Origin: JBGQOG01 sp052113705
GTDB lineage: Bacteria > Pseudomonadota > Alphaproteobacteria > Rhodobacterales > Rhodobacteraceae
NCBI RefSeq assembly: GCF_052113705.1
Contig: NZ_JBGQOG010000017.1
Span: forward strand, 40,961-104,960
Reading direction: 5' to 3'
DNA: 64,000 bases
Below the pieces are notes generated by a model, which did not search any database, was not told the origin of the DNA, and was given only the letters and a program-made list of their open reading frames with translations. Positions within the stretch are counted from its first letter, which is position 1. Every line of letters begins with the position of its first letter. Made by a program: the position numbers and the translations under genes. Positions 25,504 to 34,700 of the stretch are shown here, piece by piece.

Positions 25504-26256
25504 ATGGCCGCGAAAGACATTAGCACCACGCCGCTCGCTCCCGAAGGGGGCTATGGGGTTGGGCATGTGGCCATCATCATGGATGGCAACGGCCGCTGGG
25601 CCAAGAACCGCGGCTGGCCGCGGCTGGTCGGCCACCGCCGGGGCGCCGAGCGGGTCAAGCAGATCGTGCGGGCCTGCCCGGATCTGGGCGTGAAATGGGT
25701 GACCGTTTACGCCTTTTCCACCGAGAACTGGAAACGCTCGACCGAGGAAGTCCTTGGGCTGATGGGCATTTTCGCCCGCTACATCGAGGGCGAGGCCGAA
25801 CGTCTGGCCGCCGAGAATGTGCGGATGCGCTTTATCGGCGGGCGCGAGCGTCTGGACCCCAAGCTGCAAAAGCTGATGGCGGGGATCGAGGCGCGGACGG
25901 CGCAATATGACCGGCTGAACCTGACCGTTGCCATCAACTACGGCGGCCGCGATGAGCTGACCCGCGCTGCCCGCCGCATGGCGGAAGAAGTGGCGGCAGG
26001 GCGGCTCGATCCGGCTTCGGTGGATCAGGACACCTATGAGGCTTTCCTCGACACCGCCGGGATTCCCGACCCCGATCTGGTGATCCGCACCTCGGGCGAG
26101 ACGCGGACCTCGAATTTCCTGCCCTGGCAGGCGGCCTATGCCGAATATGAATTCACCCCCACGCTTTGGCCGGATTTCGGGCCGGAACAGCTGGCGGAAG
26201 TGCTGTCGCGGTTCTCCGGGCGCGAGCGGCGCTTTGGCGGCGTGGTCAGCGCATGA
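25504..26256 (+). CDS. uppS: Undecaprenyl diphosphate synthase (isoprenyl transferase)
   Basis: Makes the C55 lipid carrier for peptidoglycan and O-antigen by adding isopentenyl units to farnesyl diphosphate. 250 residues. Catalytic Asp motif IIMDGNGRWAKNRGWPR near residue 26, AFSTENWKRS near residue 76, and TSGETRTSNFLPWQAAYAEYEF for pyrophosphate and chain-length binding. ATGA overlap with cdsA. Confidence 0.96.
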   Translation: MAAKDISTTPLAPEGGYGVGHVAIIMDGNGRWAKNRGWPRLVGHRRGAERVKQIVRACPDLGVKWVTVYAFSTENWKRSTEEVLGLMGIFARYIEGEAERLAAENVRMRFIGGRERLDPKLQKLMAGIEARTAQYDRLNLTVAINYGGRDELTRAARRMAEEVAAGRLDPASVDQDTYEAFLDTAGIPDPDLVIRTSGETRTSNFLPWQAAYAEYEFTPTLWPDFGPEQLAEVLSRFSGRERRFGGVVSA

Positions 26257-27134
26257 GCGGACCCGCACCAGAAGAGACACCCGCCCCGCAAGAGGCGGTG
26301 AAGGCGGCGCAGTCCGCACAGATCGAAGAGCGCAAGGCCGCCGCCCGGTGGCTGGACCTGAAGGCGCGCACCCTCTCGGCGGTGGTGCTGCTGGCGCTGG
26401 GGGCGGCGGCGATCTGGGCGGGCGGGCATTGGTTTGCCGAGCTGGCGGTGGTGATCACCGCGCTGATGATCTGGGAGCTCAGCGTGATGACCACGCCGCA
26501 GATCCAGGAAAAAGGCGCGGGCGCGCGGGCCTGGTCGCTGGCGGGCTTTGCCGCTTTGGTGCTGGGGGCGGTCTTGTTCTTCAAGCATCCGCTTTTGCTG
26601 GCCTTTTTGCCCTTGCCCGCGATCTTTGGTACGTTGATGCCGCGCCGGGACCGGAGGATTTATCTGGTCTATGCGCTGGCGATCATGGCCACCGGCTTTG
26701 CCCTCGTGGGGTTCCGCAGCGAAGTGGGCGTGCGGCTGATCCTGTGGATTGTCGCGGTGGTGATCGTCTCGGATGTGATGGGTTATTTCGCGGGCCGCAG
26801 CCTCGGCGGGCCGAAATTCTGGCCGGCCGTCAGCCCGAAGAAAACCTGGTCCGGCACGGTGGCGGGCTGGATCGGCGCCATCGGCGTTGGTCTGGCGTTC
26901 CGCGCCTGGGGCGGCGGCTGGGATGTGGTGATCCTGTCGCCTTTCATGGCTTTTGCCGGGCAAATGGGCGATATTGCCGAAAGCTGGATCAAGCGCCGCT
27001 CGGGCGTCAAGGACAGCAGCCGCCTGATCCCGGGCCATGGCGGCGTGCTCGACCGGTTCGACGCGCTGGTCGGCGCGGCGGCGTTTTTGCTGGCGGTGGC
27101 GGCACTGGGGTATCTTCCGGTTTTCGGGGGCTGA
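26253..27134 (+). CDS. cdsA: Phosphatidate cytidylyltransferase
   Basis: Inner-membrane enzyme that makes CDP-diacylglycerol. 293 residues with an N-terminal hydrophilic stretch of about 40 residues and then 7-8 hydrophobic helices. Signature SDVMGYFAGRSLGGPKFWPAVSPKKTWSG, and near the C-terminus KDSSRLIPGHGGVLDRFDAL. The start is the ATG that overlaps the uppS stop (ATGA); a longer in-frame reading into uppS is not used. Confidence 0.95.
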   Translation: MSGPAPEETPAPQEAVKAAQSAQIEERKAAARWLDLKARTLSAVVLLALGAAAIWAGGHWFAELAVVITALMIWELSVMTTPQIQEKGAGARAWSLAGFAALVLGAVLFFKHPLLLAFLPLPAIFGTLMPRRDRRIYLVYALAIMATGFALVGFRSEVGVRLILWIVAVVIVSDVMGYFAGRSLGGPKFWPAVSPKKTWSGTVAGWIGAIGVGLAFRAWGGGWDVVILSPFMAFAGQMGDIAESWIKRRSGVKDSSRLIPGHGGVLDRFDALVGAAAFLLAVAALGYLPVFGG

Positions 27135-27137
27135 GAC

Positions 27138-28322
27138 ATGCGCAGAATATCGGTATTCGGTGCCACCGGCTCGATCGGGGAGAGCACCTTTGATCTCCTG
27201 ATGCGGCAGGGCGGCCCGGAGGCCTATCACACCGTCGCGCTGACCGGCGGCCGCAATGTGGCGCGGCTGGCGGCGATGGCGCGGGCGCTGCGGGCCGAGG
27301 TGGCCGTCACGGCCTATGACGATTGCCTGCCCGCCCTGCGTGCGGCTTTGGCGGGCAGCGGCATCGCGGTGGCGGCGGGCGAGGCGGCGCTGATCGAGGC
27401 CGCCGATCGTCCCGCCGACTGGATCATGAGCGCGATTGTCGGCGCGGCGGGGCTGGCCCCCGGTTTTCATGCTTTGCGGCACGGGACCACGCTGGCGCTG
27501 GCGAACAAGGAAAGCCTGGTGACTGCCGGGCCTTTGCTGATGGCCGAGGCGGCGAAACATGGTGCCCGCATTCTGCCGGTGGACAGCGAACATTCGGCGG
27601 TGTTTCAGGCGCTGGTCGGCGAGGATATCGCCGAGGTGGAGCGGATCATCATCACCGCCTCGGGCGGGGCGTTTCGCGACTGGCCGATGGAGCGTCTGGC
27701 ACGGGCAAGCGTGGCCGAGGCCTCGAGCCATCCCAATTGGGACATGGGGCAACGGATCACCATCGACAGCGCCTCGATGTTCAACAAGGCGCTGGAAGTC
27801 ATTGAGACGCGTGAATATTTCGGCATCGCACCCGAGAAGATCGAGGTGCTGGTGCATCCCGAAAGTCTCGTGCATGCGCTGGTGGGTTTTGCCGATGGCG
27901 CGCTGATGGCGCATCTGGGCGCGCCCGACATGCGGCATGCGATCGGCTATGCGCTGAACTGGCCGCGGCGCGACCCCTTGCCGGTGGCGCGGCTCGACCT
28001 CGCGGCGATTGGCGCGCTGAGTTTCCGCGCCCCCGATCCCGCGCGCTATCCGGCCCTGCGTCTGGCCTATGAGGTGATGGCGCTGGGGGGCACGGCCGGG
28101 GCCGCCTTCAATGCGGCGAAAGAGGCGGCGCTGGATGGGTTTATCGCGGGCGAGATCGGCTTTTTGCAAATGGCCGCGGTGGTCGAGGCGGTGCTCGCAG
28201 AGATGTCATCGCGGCAGGGGCTGGGCAATGGCGCGCTGAGCCTAGATAACGTGATGCAGACGGATGCCGAGGCACGGGCGCTGGCGCGCGTGGTGATGGG
28301 CCAACAAAGGACGGTAGCATGA
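27138..28322 (+). CDS. dxr: 1-deoxy-D-xylulose 5-phosphate reductoisomerase
   Basis: Second step of the MEP isoprenoid pathway, NADPH-dependent. 394 residues. GATGSIGESTFDLL (NADPH), LANKESLVTAG, VDSEHSAVFQAL (metal ligands), ASGGAFRDWP and the substrate loop DSASMFNKALEVIE, HPESLVHALV are intact. Three bases after cdsA and 4-base overlap with rseP. It feeds the same isoprenoid supply used by uppS two genes earlier. Confidence 0.97.
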   Translation: MRRISVFGATGSIGESTFDLLMRQGGPEAYHTVALTGGRNVARLAAMARALRAEVAVTAYDDCLPALRAALAGSGIAVAAGEAALIEAADRPADWIMSAIVGAAGLAPGFHALRHGTTLALANKESLVTAGPLLMAEAAKHGARILPVDSEHSAVFQALVGEDIAEVERIIITASGGAFRDWPMERLARASVAEASSHPNWDMGQRITIDSASMFNKALEVIETREYFGIAPEKIEVLVHPESLVHALVGFADGALMAHLGAPDMRHAIGYALNWPRRDPLPVARLDLAAIGALSFRAPDPARYPALRLAYEVMALGGTAGAAFNAAKEAALDGFIAGEIGFLQMAAVVEAVLAEMSSRQGLGNGALSLDNVMQTDAEARALARVVMGQQRTVA

Positions 28323-29662
28323 GCGGGCTGATCCCGGATTTCGGGAATATTCTCTATACGGCGGGCGCCTTTATCATCGCTTTGTCGATCATCGTCGCCG
28401 TGCATGAGTTCGGCCATTACATCGTCGGGCGCTGGTCGGGAATCGCGGCGGATGTGTTCAGCCTCGGGTTCGGCCCGAAACTGATCAGCCGTGTGGACAA
28501 GCGCGGCACCCGCTGGCAGATCGCGCTGATCCCGCTCGGCGGCTATGTGAAATTCCGCGGGGACGCCAATGCGGCCTCGGCCGGGGTGGATGAGGCGGCA
28601 CTGCAGGGGCTGAGCGCGGAAGAGCGCCGCGCCACCATGCAGGGCGCGCCGCTCTGGGCGCGGGCGGCGACGGTTGCGGCAGGGCCGGTGTTCAACTTCA
28701 TCCTGTCGATGATCATCCTCACCGCGATGGCGCTTTATTCCGGATCGGCCACGACCGAGCCGCAGATCGGTACGCTGATCGAGATGCCCGAAGGCACGGG
28801 CGATGTGAAAACCGGCGATGTGATCCGCGCGGTGGGCGGTATCGAAACGCCGGATTACGACGCCCTCTTCAAAGCCTCGGAAACCTTGCCGTCCTCGCCT
28901 TCGCTGACCTATCTGGTGACCCGCGAGGGGGCAGATCTGAACGCGGCGGGTCCGGCGCTGTATCCGGCGCGGCTTGACGGGATTGCGCCGGGATCGGCGG
29001 CGGCCGCGGCGGGTTTGCAGCCCGGCGATGTGGTGATCCGCGCCGATGGCATGCGGCTGTATGAATTCTCGGACCTGCAAGAGCAGGTGAAACTCTCGCA
29101 GGGCCAGCCGATGACGCTCGAGGTCTGGCGGCCCGGCATGGCGGCGGATGAGGTGCTGACGGTGACGCTCACCCCGCGCTCGACCGACATGCCGCTGCGC
29201 GACGGCGGCTTTGAGACGCGCTATCTGATCGGGGCCACGGGCGGCTATTTCTTCACCCCCGCGCTGCGCCCGACGGGCGTGGTGGAGGCGGTGACCGGCG
29301 CGGCGAATGAGGTCTGGTTCGTGATGCGCTCTTCGGTCTCGGGGATGTGGCATATGGCAACGGGCGCCATCTCGAGCTGCAATCTGCGCGGCCCCTTGGG
29401 CATTGCCGAAAGCTCGGGCGCGGCGGCGGGGGCGGGGGCCACCAGTTTCATCTGGTTCATCGCCATGCTGTCGACGGCGGTGGGGCTGCTCAACCTCTTC
29501 CCGATTCCCGTTCTGGATGGCGGCCATCTGGTGTTCCACGCCTATGAGGCGATCACCCGGCGTCCGCCGTCCGACAAAGTGCTTAATTTCCTCTACGCGC
29601 TTGGCGGCGGTTTTGTGCTGGTTTTGATGCTTTTCGGCCTGACCAACGATCTGTTCTGTTAA
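28319..29662 (+). CDS. rseP: Site-2 protease RseP (RIP zinc metalloprotease)
   Basis: Intramembrane protease for anti-sigma factor cleavage and signal peptide removal. 447 residues. HEFGH at residues 29-33 is the zinc site, a PDZ domain covers about residues 200-290 (GIAPGSAAAAAGLQPGDVVIRADG), and IPVLDGGHLVFHAYEAI near residue 395 supplies the third ligand in the LDG motif. Four hydrophobic segments. Starts inside the dxr stop (ATGA). Confidence 0.96.
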   Translation: MSGLIPDFGNILYTAGAFIIALSIIVAVHEFGHYIVGRWSGIAADVFSLGFGPKLISRVDKRGTRWQIALIPLGGYVKFRGDANAASAGVDEAALQGLSAEERRATMQGAPLWARAATVAAGPVFNFILSMIILTAMALYSGSATTEPQIGTLIEMPEGTGDVKTGDVIRAVGGIETPDYDALFKASETLPSSPSLTYLVTREGADLNAAGPALYPARLDGIAPGSAAAAAGLQPGDVVIRADGMRLYEFSDLQEQVKLSQGQPMTLEVWRPGMAADEVLTVTLTPRSTDMPLRDGGFETRYLIGATGGYFFTPALRPTGVVEAVTGAANEVWFVMRSSVSGMWHMATGAISSCNLRGPLGIAESSGAAAGAGATSFIWFIAMLSTAVGLLNLFPIPVLDGGHLVFHAYEAITRRPPSDKVLNFLYALGGGFVLVLMLFGLTNDLFC

Positions 29663-29757
29663 GCAATTCGCAGGATTTGGGCGGTTTGCGCCGCATTTTG
29701 GCCCTATTGCCCCGGTAGCCCGTCTGGAGTGGGTCCAAACGGGTGTGGGGAAAAGCC

Positions 29758-29928
29758 ATGCAAATGATTGCGGAAAGCTATCGGGGAATTTCGGTCGTGC
29801 TGGATCTGGCACTGGACCGGTTGCTGCTGCCGGTGGCGCTGATCGTGGCGCTTTTGGGCGCGGGCATCATCGTGCATGAGCTGCTGCCGATATGGGGCAA
29901 TGGCCCGGTGAATGCGCATCAGTTGTGA
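29758..29928 (+). CDS. Small membrane protein between rseP and bamA
   Basis: A 56-residue frame with one strong hydrophobic segment (LLLPVALIVALLGAGIIVHELLPIW) flanked by charged residues. GGGGAAAA sits 6 nt before the ATG at 29758; an in-frame GTG at 29743 would lengthen it by five residues. It fills the gap between two envelope genes and reads in the operon direction. I do not recognise a family, so a role in envelope biogenesis is only inferred from position. Confidence 0.5.
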   Translation: MQMIAESYRGISVVLDLALDRLLLPVALIVALLGAGIIVHELLPIWGNGPVNAHQL

Positions 29929-30029
29929 AAGCGCGACAAGGGGCCGGGAATTGTGCTTGCGGCTTTTGACAAGCCCCCCCATTCCGGCTAGTCACGTCTC
30001 AGTAGAATAGTACTGGGCGGGAGACGACG

Positions 30030-32369
30030 ATGACGGTCTGGCAGAAGAATTCGGGCAATACTGGACGGGGCCCGTTGCGCCATCTGCGGACCGCCTGCGC
30101 GGTGGTCGCGCTCGGCGCTGCCACGGTGAGTGGTCCGACGATCCTGTTCGCACAGAATTACAGTTTCAGCCAGGTGAAGATCGAAGGGAATGACCGGATC
30201 GAACCGGCGACCATTCTGTCCTTCGCGGCGATTTCGCGCGGCAAGGCGATCAGCGCGGGCGAGCTGAACGCCGCCCTGCAGCGCATCCAGGCCTCCGGCC
30301 TGTTTGAAAGCGTTGAAGTGGTCCCCTCGGGTGGGACGCTGGTCATCAAGGTTGTCGAAAACCCGACGATCAACGTGGTGTCGTTTGAGGGCAACAAGCG
30401 CCTGAAAGACGAAAATCTGGCCTCGATCGTGCAGAGCCAGAGCCGCAAGGTCTATTCCGCCGCCACGGCAGAGGCCGATGCCGCCAAGATCGTTGAGGCC
30501 TATACCCAGGCCGGGCGTCTGGCCGCGCGGGTCGATCCCAAGATCATCAAGCGTGACGGCAACCGCGTCGATCTGGCCTTCGAGATCCGCGAAGGGGCGG
30601 TGACCGAGGTGGAGCGTCTGTCGTTCACCGGCAACCGTGCCTTCTCGGACCGCCGCCTGCGGCAGGTGCTTGAGACGAAACAGGCGGGCATTCTGCGCCG
30701 GGTCATTCAGCGCGACACTTTCGTGGCGGACCGCGTTGAATTCGACAAACAACTGCTGACGGATTTCTACCGCTCGCGCGGCTATATTGATGCGCAGGTT
30801 CTGGGCGTGTCTTCGGAACTCTCGCGTGAACGCAATGCGTTCTTTCTGACCTTCAACGTGCGTGAAGGGCAGCGCTACGCCTTCAACCAGATCTCGACGG
30901 TCAGCGAGATCGAGGGTCTGGATGCGGCCGATTTCCAGGACACGATCAAGATCCGCCCGGGGGTGGTCTATTCGCCCACCGCGCTGGACACGGCGATCAG
31001 CCGGATGGAAGCGCTGGCGCTGGAAAAGAACCTGAATTTTGTTCAGTTCGAGCCGGAAGTGATCCGCAACGAGCGGGATCAGACGCTGGATGTCGTGTTC
31101 CACATCAAGAAAGGCCCGCGGGTTTTTGTTGAGCGGATCGACATCGAAGGCAACACCACAACGCTTGACCGCGTGGTGCGCCGCCAGTTCAAGACCGTTG
31201 AGGGGGATCCGTTCAACCCGCGCGAAATCCGCAACTCGGCGGAACGTGTGCGCGCGCTCGGCTTCTTTGCCAAGGCCGATGTGAACACCCGTCCGGGGAC
31301 GGCGGCGGATCAGGTTGTGGTCGATGTCAATGTCGAGGAGCAGCCCACAGGCTCGCTGTCCTTCGGGGCCAGCTACGGAGTGAATTCGGGCCCCGGCATC
31401 GAGATCGCGCTGAAGGAATCGAACTTCCTCGGCCGCGGGCAATATGTGGCGGTCAGCATCGCCACCGCATCGGACACGCAGAACAACTCGCTCACCTTCA
31501 TCGAGCCCTATGTGTTTGGCCGCGATCTGAAGTTCAAGTTCAACGCCTTCTACAACACCTCGAGCAACGATAATTCGTATTACTCCACCAAGATGTTCGG
31601 CTTCTCGCCGGCGCTCGAGTTCCCGGTGTCCGACAATGGCCGCCTTGAGCTGCGCTACAGCTACAGCAGCGATGAACTGTTCGACGTGGACGCGGCCTCT
31701 TCGCAGGCGCTGATCAACGAACAGGGCACCAAGACCAGTTCGGGCTTTGGCTATACCTACAGCTATGACACCCGCGTCACCGGTCTCAATCCGAATGCGG
31801 GCATCTTGCTGCGCTTCGGGCAGGATTACGCCGGGATCGGCGGCGATATCGAGGCGATCACCACCACGGCGCTGGTGCAGGCGCAGACCAAGGTGATGCA
31901 GGAAGAAGTGACCCTGCGGGCCGAGTTCGAGGCGGGCGCGCTGTCTATGCTCAACGGTCAAAGCAGCCGGGTGACCGAGCGGTTCAGCGGCAACAACAAG
32001 ATCCGCGGCTTTGAATCGCGTGGCTATGGCCCGCGCGATCTGAACGGGAACTATGACGCTTTGGGCGGTAACTTCTTTGCCGCCGCCCGCTTTGAAGCGG
32101 CCTTCCCGGTCGGCCTGCCGGAAGAATATGGCATCACCGGCGGTGCCTTCCTTGATTTCGGCTCGGTCTGGGGGCTGAACTCGGCCACCGCATCGGCGGC
32201 GAACACGCTGGGCGGCAGCGATGACATGCACATCCGCTCGGCCATCGGTCTGTCGGTGTTCTGGACGACGCCGATCGGCCCGCTGCGCTTCAACTTCTCG
32301 AAAGCGCTGATGAAGGAAGACTACGACCTCGAACAGAACTTTGACCTGACGATCTCGACGCAGTTCTGA
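30030..32369 (+). CDS. bamA: Outer membrane protein assembly factor BamA
   Basis: Core of the BAM machine that inserts beta-barrel proteins. 779 residues: signal sequence (basic N-terminus, cut near FAQN at about residue 45), five POTRA domains in about residues 48-420, then the 16-strand barrel. Within the barrel, SNNKIRGFESRGYGPRD carries the IRGF motif of loop 6. The C-terminus ends in phenylalanine (TISTQF), as required for outer-membrane insertion. The ATG has GGGAGA upstream. Confidence 0.96.
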   Translation: MTVWQKNSGNTGRGPLRHLRTACAVVALGAATVSGPTILFAQNYSFSQVKIEGNDRIEPATILSFAAISRGKAISAGELNAALQRIQASGLFESVEVVPSGGTLVIKVVENPTINVVSFEGNKRLKDENLASIVQSQSRKVYSAATAEADAAKIVEAYTQAGRLAARVDPKIIKRDGNRVDLAFEIREGAVTEVERLSFTGNRAFSDRRLRQVLETKQAGILRRVIQRDTFVADRVEFDKQLLTDFYRSRGYIDAQVLGVSSELSRERNAFFLTFNVREGQRYAFNQISTVSEIEGLDAADFQDTIKIRPGVVYSPTALDTAISRMEALALEKNLNFVQFEPEVIRNERDQTLDVVFHIKKGPRVFVERIDIEGNTTTLDRVVRRQFKTVEGDPFNPREIRNSAERVRALGFFAKADVNTRPGTAADQVVVDVNVEEQPTGSLSFGASYGVNSGPGIEIALKESNFLGRGQYVAVSIATASDTQNNSLTFIEPYVFGRDLKFKFNAFYNTSSNDNSYYSTKMFGFSPALEFPVSDNGRLELRYSYSSDELFDVDAASSQALINEQGTKTSSGFGYTYSYDTRVTGLNPNAGILLRFGQDYAGIGGDIEAITTTALVQAQTKVMQEEVTLRAEFEAGALSMLNGQSSRVTERFSGNNKIRGFESRGYGPRDLNGNYDALGGNFFAAARFEAAFPVGLPEEYGITGGAFLDFGSVWGLNSATASAANTLGGSDDMHIRSAIGLSVFWTTPIGPLRFNFSKALMKEDYDLEQNFDLTISTQF

Positions 32370-33241
32370 TGATCGGTCGGCGGCGTCACCACGGCCACCG
32401 CGCCGGATGCGCGCTCGTCCTGCTGGGCGCGCTGATCGGCTCCGGGGCGGCGGCGCAGACCTCGATCGGTGACCCTTGGGGGGGATTGCCCTTCTCGACG
32501 GGGCGGACCTCCGAGGCGCCGGGGGGGCAGTTCTATCAGGTGCCGCAGGTGGCGGCGCCGGCGAGTCCGCTGCTGACCGTCGATTGGGACGGGCTTTATC
32601 AGCGCTCGGCCTGGGGGCAGCGGGTTGCGCGCGACATTGCCGCCGCCGGGGGCGATCTGACACGGGAAAACAACCGTGTCACCGAAGAGCTGACCGCCGA
32701 AGAGCGCGATCTGACAAAACGGCGCGCGGGCATGGCCCCCGCCGATTTTCGCGCGGCGGCGGATGCGTTTGACACCAAGGTCGTGGGCATACGCCGGGCG
32801 CAGGAGGCCAAGTCGCGGGCGATTGCGGCGCTGGCGGATGAAGAGCGGCGCGCCTTCATCAGCGCGGCACTGCCGCTGCTGGATACGGTGCTGATTTCAC
32901 GCGGGGCGACGGCGGTGATCGACGCCCGGGTGATCATCCGCAGCCTCGTGACGCTGGATGTGACCGAAGACATGGTGACGCTGGCCGATCAGCGTCTGGG
33001 CGATGGCGCCGGGCGCGTGGATGCCGCGCGGGCTGCGGGTGCGGCCCCGGTGCCGGGGCCCGAAGCCACGACGGGGCCAGAAGCCACGACTGGGTCTGAG
33101 GCGACGACAGGGCCTGAGACAGGGGCGGGGGCGCCGGTGGTGCCGGACACGGACCCGGCCGATCAGCCTGCCGCCACGCCGCCCGGTTCAGACAAGCCTG
33201 CGGCGGGCAAAGCTGAGGCGCCCGCCACCGGAACCCCTTGA
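32369..33241 (+). CDS. OmpH/Skp-family periplasmic chaperone with C-terminal repeats
   Basis: A 290-residue periplasmic protein following bamA with a one-base TGATG overlap. The signal peptide ends near AAAQ at about residue 29. The centre (residues 70-185) is helical and charged, as in Skp, with RENNRVTEELTAEERDLTKRRAGM. The last 75 residues are low complexity (Pro, Ala, Thr, Gly, Glu) and include a tandem PEATTG-type repeat at 33062-33115. Skp family members are about 160-200 residues, so this tail is an added, variable element. Confidence 0.82.
   Translation: MIGRRRHHGHRAGCALVLLGALIGSGAAAQTSIGDPWGGLPFSTGRTSEAPGGQFYQVPQVAAPASPLLTVDWDGLYQRSAWGQRVARDIAAAGGDLTRENNRVTEELTAEERDLTKRRAGMAPADFRAAADAFDTKVVGIRRAQEAKSRAIAALADEERRAFISAALPLLDTVLISRGATAVIDARVIIRSLVTLDVTEDMVTLADQRLGDGAGRVDAARAAGAAPVPGPEATTGPEATTGSEATTGPETGAGAPVVPDTDPADQPAATPPGSDKPAAGKAEAPATGTP
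33062..33115 (+). repeat. 18-bp tandem repeat coding EATTGx
   Basis: Three 18-bp units encoding EATTGP, EATTGS and EATTGP in the tail of the OmpH-like protein, with a fourth partial unit. Sequence identity between units is high at the DNA level, consistent with recent expansion by slippage. Confidence 0.8.
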
Positions 33242-33421
33242 AATTTCATCCCTCCACGCCGCATTTGTGCGGCAACGCATGGCGCAAGGCGCCGCCCCTC
33301 AGGCCGCGCCTGCTTGCCAAGGGGCGCGGGCATTGCTAGCAAGACCCAAAGCCGCAAAAGGCAGGCGTGTCCCCATCCCGCAGTCCGGGGCCGCGCGATA
33401 CCCCGAAGGGAAGGAGCCCCG

Positions 33422-33883
33422 ATGACTGAACCCGCCCCCTATACCGAAGCCGATATCTCGCTGATCAAGCGGATCATTCCGCACCGGTATCCGTTCTTGC
33501 TGATCGACAAGGTCCGCGACATCGTGCCGTTCAAAGGTGCCGTCGGTATCAAGAATGTCACCGTGAACGAGCCGCATTTTCAGGGCCATTTCCCGGAAAT
33601 GCCGATCATGCCGGGCGTGACCATCGTTGAGGCGATGGCGCAGACCTCGGCCGTGGTGGTGGGGATTTCGCTCGATGTGGTCGACAAGCCGCTGCTGACC
33701 TATTTCATGGGCATCGACAAATGCAAATTCCGCCGCAAAGTCGTGCCCGGCGACGTGCTGGAGCTGCATGTCACCGTGAAACGCGGTGGCGGCAAGATCT
33801 GGAAATTCGAGGGCCGTGGTCTGGTCGAGGGCCAGCTGGCCTGTGAGGCGGAATTTACCGCGATGATGGACCTTCAGGGGTAA
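33422..33883 (+). CDS. fabZ: 3-hydroxyacyl-ACP dehydratase FabZ
   Basis: Dehydrates 3-hydroxyacyl-ACP in fatty acid elongation. 153 residues. IKRIIPHRYPFLLID at residues 14-28, then HFQGHFPEMPIMPGV with catalytic His and EAMAQTS with catalytic Glu near residue 69. The ATG at 33422 follows GGAAGGAGCCCCG; an upstream in-frame extension has no ribosome site. Adjacent to lpxA and only three bases from it, as in most alphaproteobacteria. Confidence 0.96.
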   Translation: MTEPAPYTEADISLIKRIIPHRYPFLLIDKVRDIVPFKGAVGIKNVTVNEPHFQGHFPEMPIMPGVTIVEAMAQTSAVVVGISLDVVDKPLLTYFMGIDKCKFRRKVVPGDVLELHVTVKRGGGKIWKFEGRGLVEGQLACEAEFTAMMDLQG

Positions 33884-33886
33884 GAC

Positions 33887-34684
33887 ATGAGCATTCATCC
33901 GAGCGCCCGCATCCATCCCTCCAGCGTTGTCGAAGACGGCGCGGTCATCGGCGAAGGGGCCGTGGTTGGCCCCTTCTGCCTGATCGGACCGGAGGTGGTT
34001 CTGGGCGCCCGGGTGCATGTGAAATCGCATGCGGTGATCACCGGCGCCACCGAGATCGGCGAGGATACGGTGATCTTCTCCTTTGCCACCTTGGGCGAGG
34101 TGCCGCAGGATCTGAAATTCAAGGGCGAGAAAAGCCGCCTGATCATCGGCAAGCGCAACCGCATCCGCGAACATGTGACGATGAACACCGGCACCGAGGG
34201 CGGCGGCTATATCACCCGCGTCGGCGATGACGGGCTGTTCATGGCGGGCGCGCATGTGGCGCATGATTGTCAGATCGGCAATAATGTGATCCTCGTGAAC
34301 AATGTCGCCATTGCGGGCCATTGCGTGCTCGAAGATGAGGTGATCGTTGGCGGGCTCTCGGGCGTGCACCAATGGGTGCGCATCGGGCGCGGCGCGATGA
34401 TCGGCGCGGTGACCATGGTGACGGCGGATGTGATCCCGCATGGCCTCGTGCAGGGACCGCGCGCGCATCTCGAGGGGCTGAACCTCGTGGGGTTGAAGCG
34501 GCGCGGGGCGGATCGGGCGGCCGTACATGCGTTGCGCGATCTTTATACCGCGCTGGGAGAAGGCAGTTTCCGCGAAACGGCCCGCAAAATGTCAGAGCAG
34601 GGCAGCGCCGAGGATGATTATGTCCGCGAAGTGCTGGCCTTCATCCTCGGTCCGTCGGATCGTAGTTTTCTGACGCCGCGGTAA
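33887..34684 (+). CDS. lpxA: UDP-N-acetylglucosamine acyltransferase
   Basis: First lipid A step: transfers a hydroxyacyl chain from ACP to UDP-GlcNAc. 265 residues. Left-handed beta-helix hexapeptide repeats run over about residues 5-190 (IHPSSVVEDGAVIGEGAVVG), with GAHVAHDCQIGNNVI carrying the catalytic histidine near residue 122. The helical C-terminus follows. Three bases after fabZ. Confidence 0.96.
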   Translation: MSIHPSARIHPSSVVEDGAVIGEGAVVGPFCLIGPEVVLGARVHVKSHAVITGATEIGEDTVIFSFATLGEVPQDLKFKGEKSRLIIGKRNRIREHVTMNTGTEGGGYITRVGDDGLFMAGAHVAHDCQIGNNVILVNNVAIAGHCVLEDEVIVGGLSGVHQWVRIGRGAMIGAVTMVTADVIPHGLVQGPRAHLEGLNLVGLKRRGADRAAVHALRDLYTALGEGSFRETARKMSEQGSAEDDYVREVLAFILGPSDRSFLTPR

Positions 34685-34700
34685 CAGGTTAGGAAGTCGG

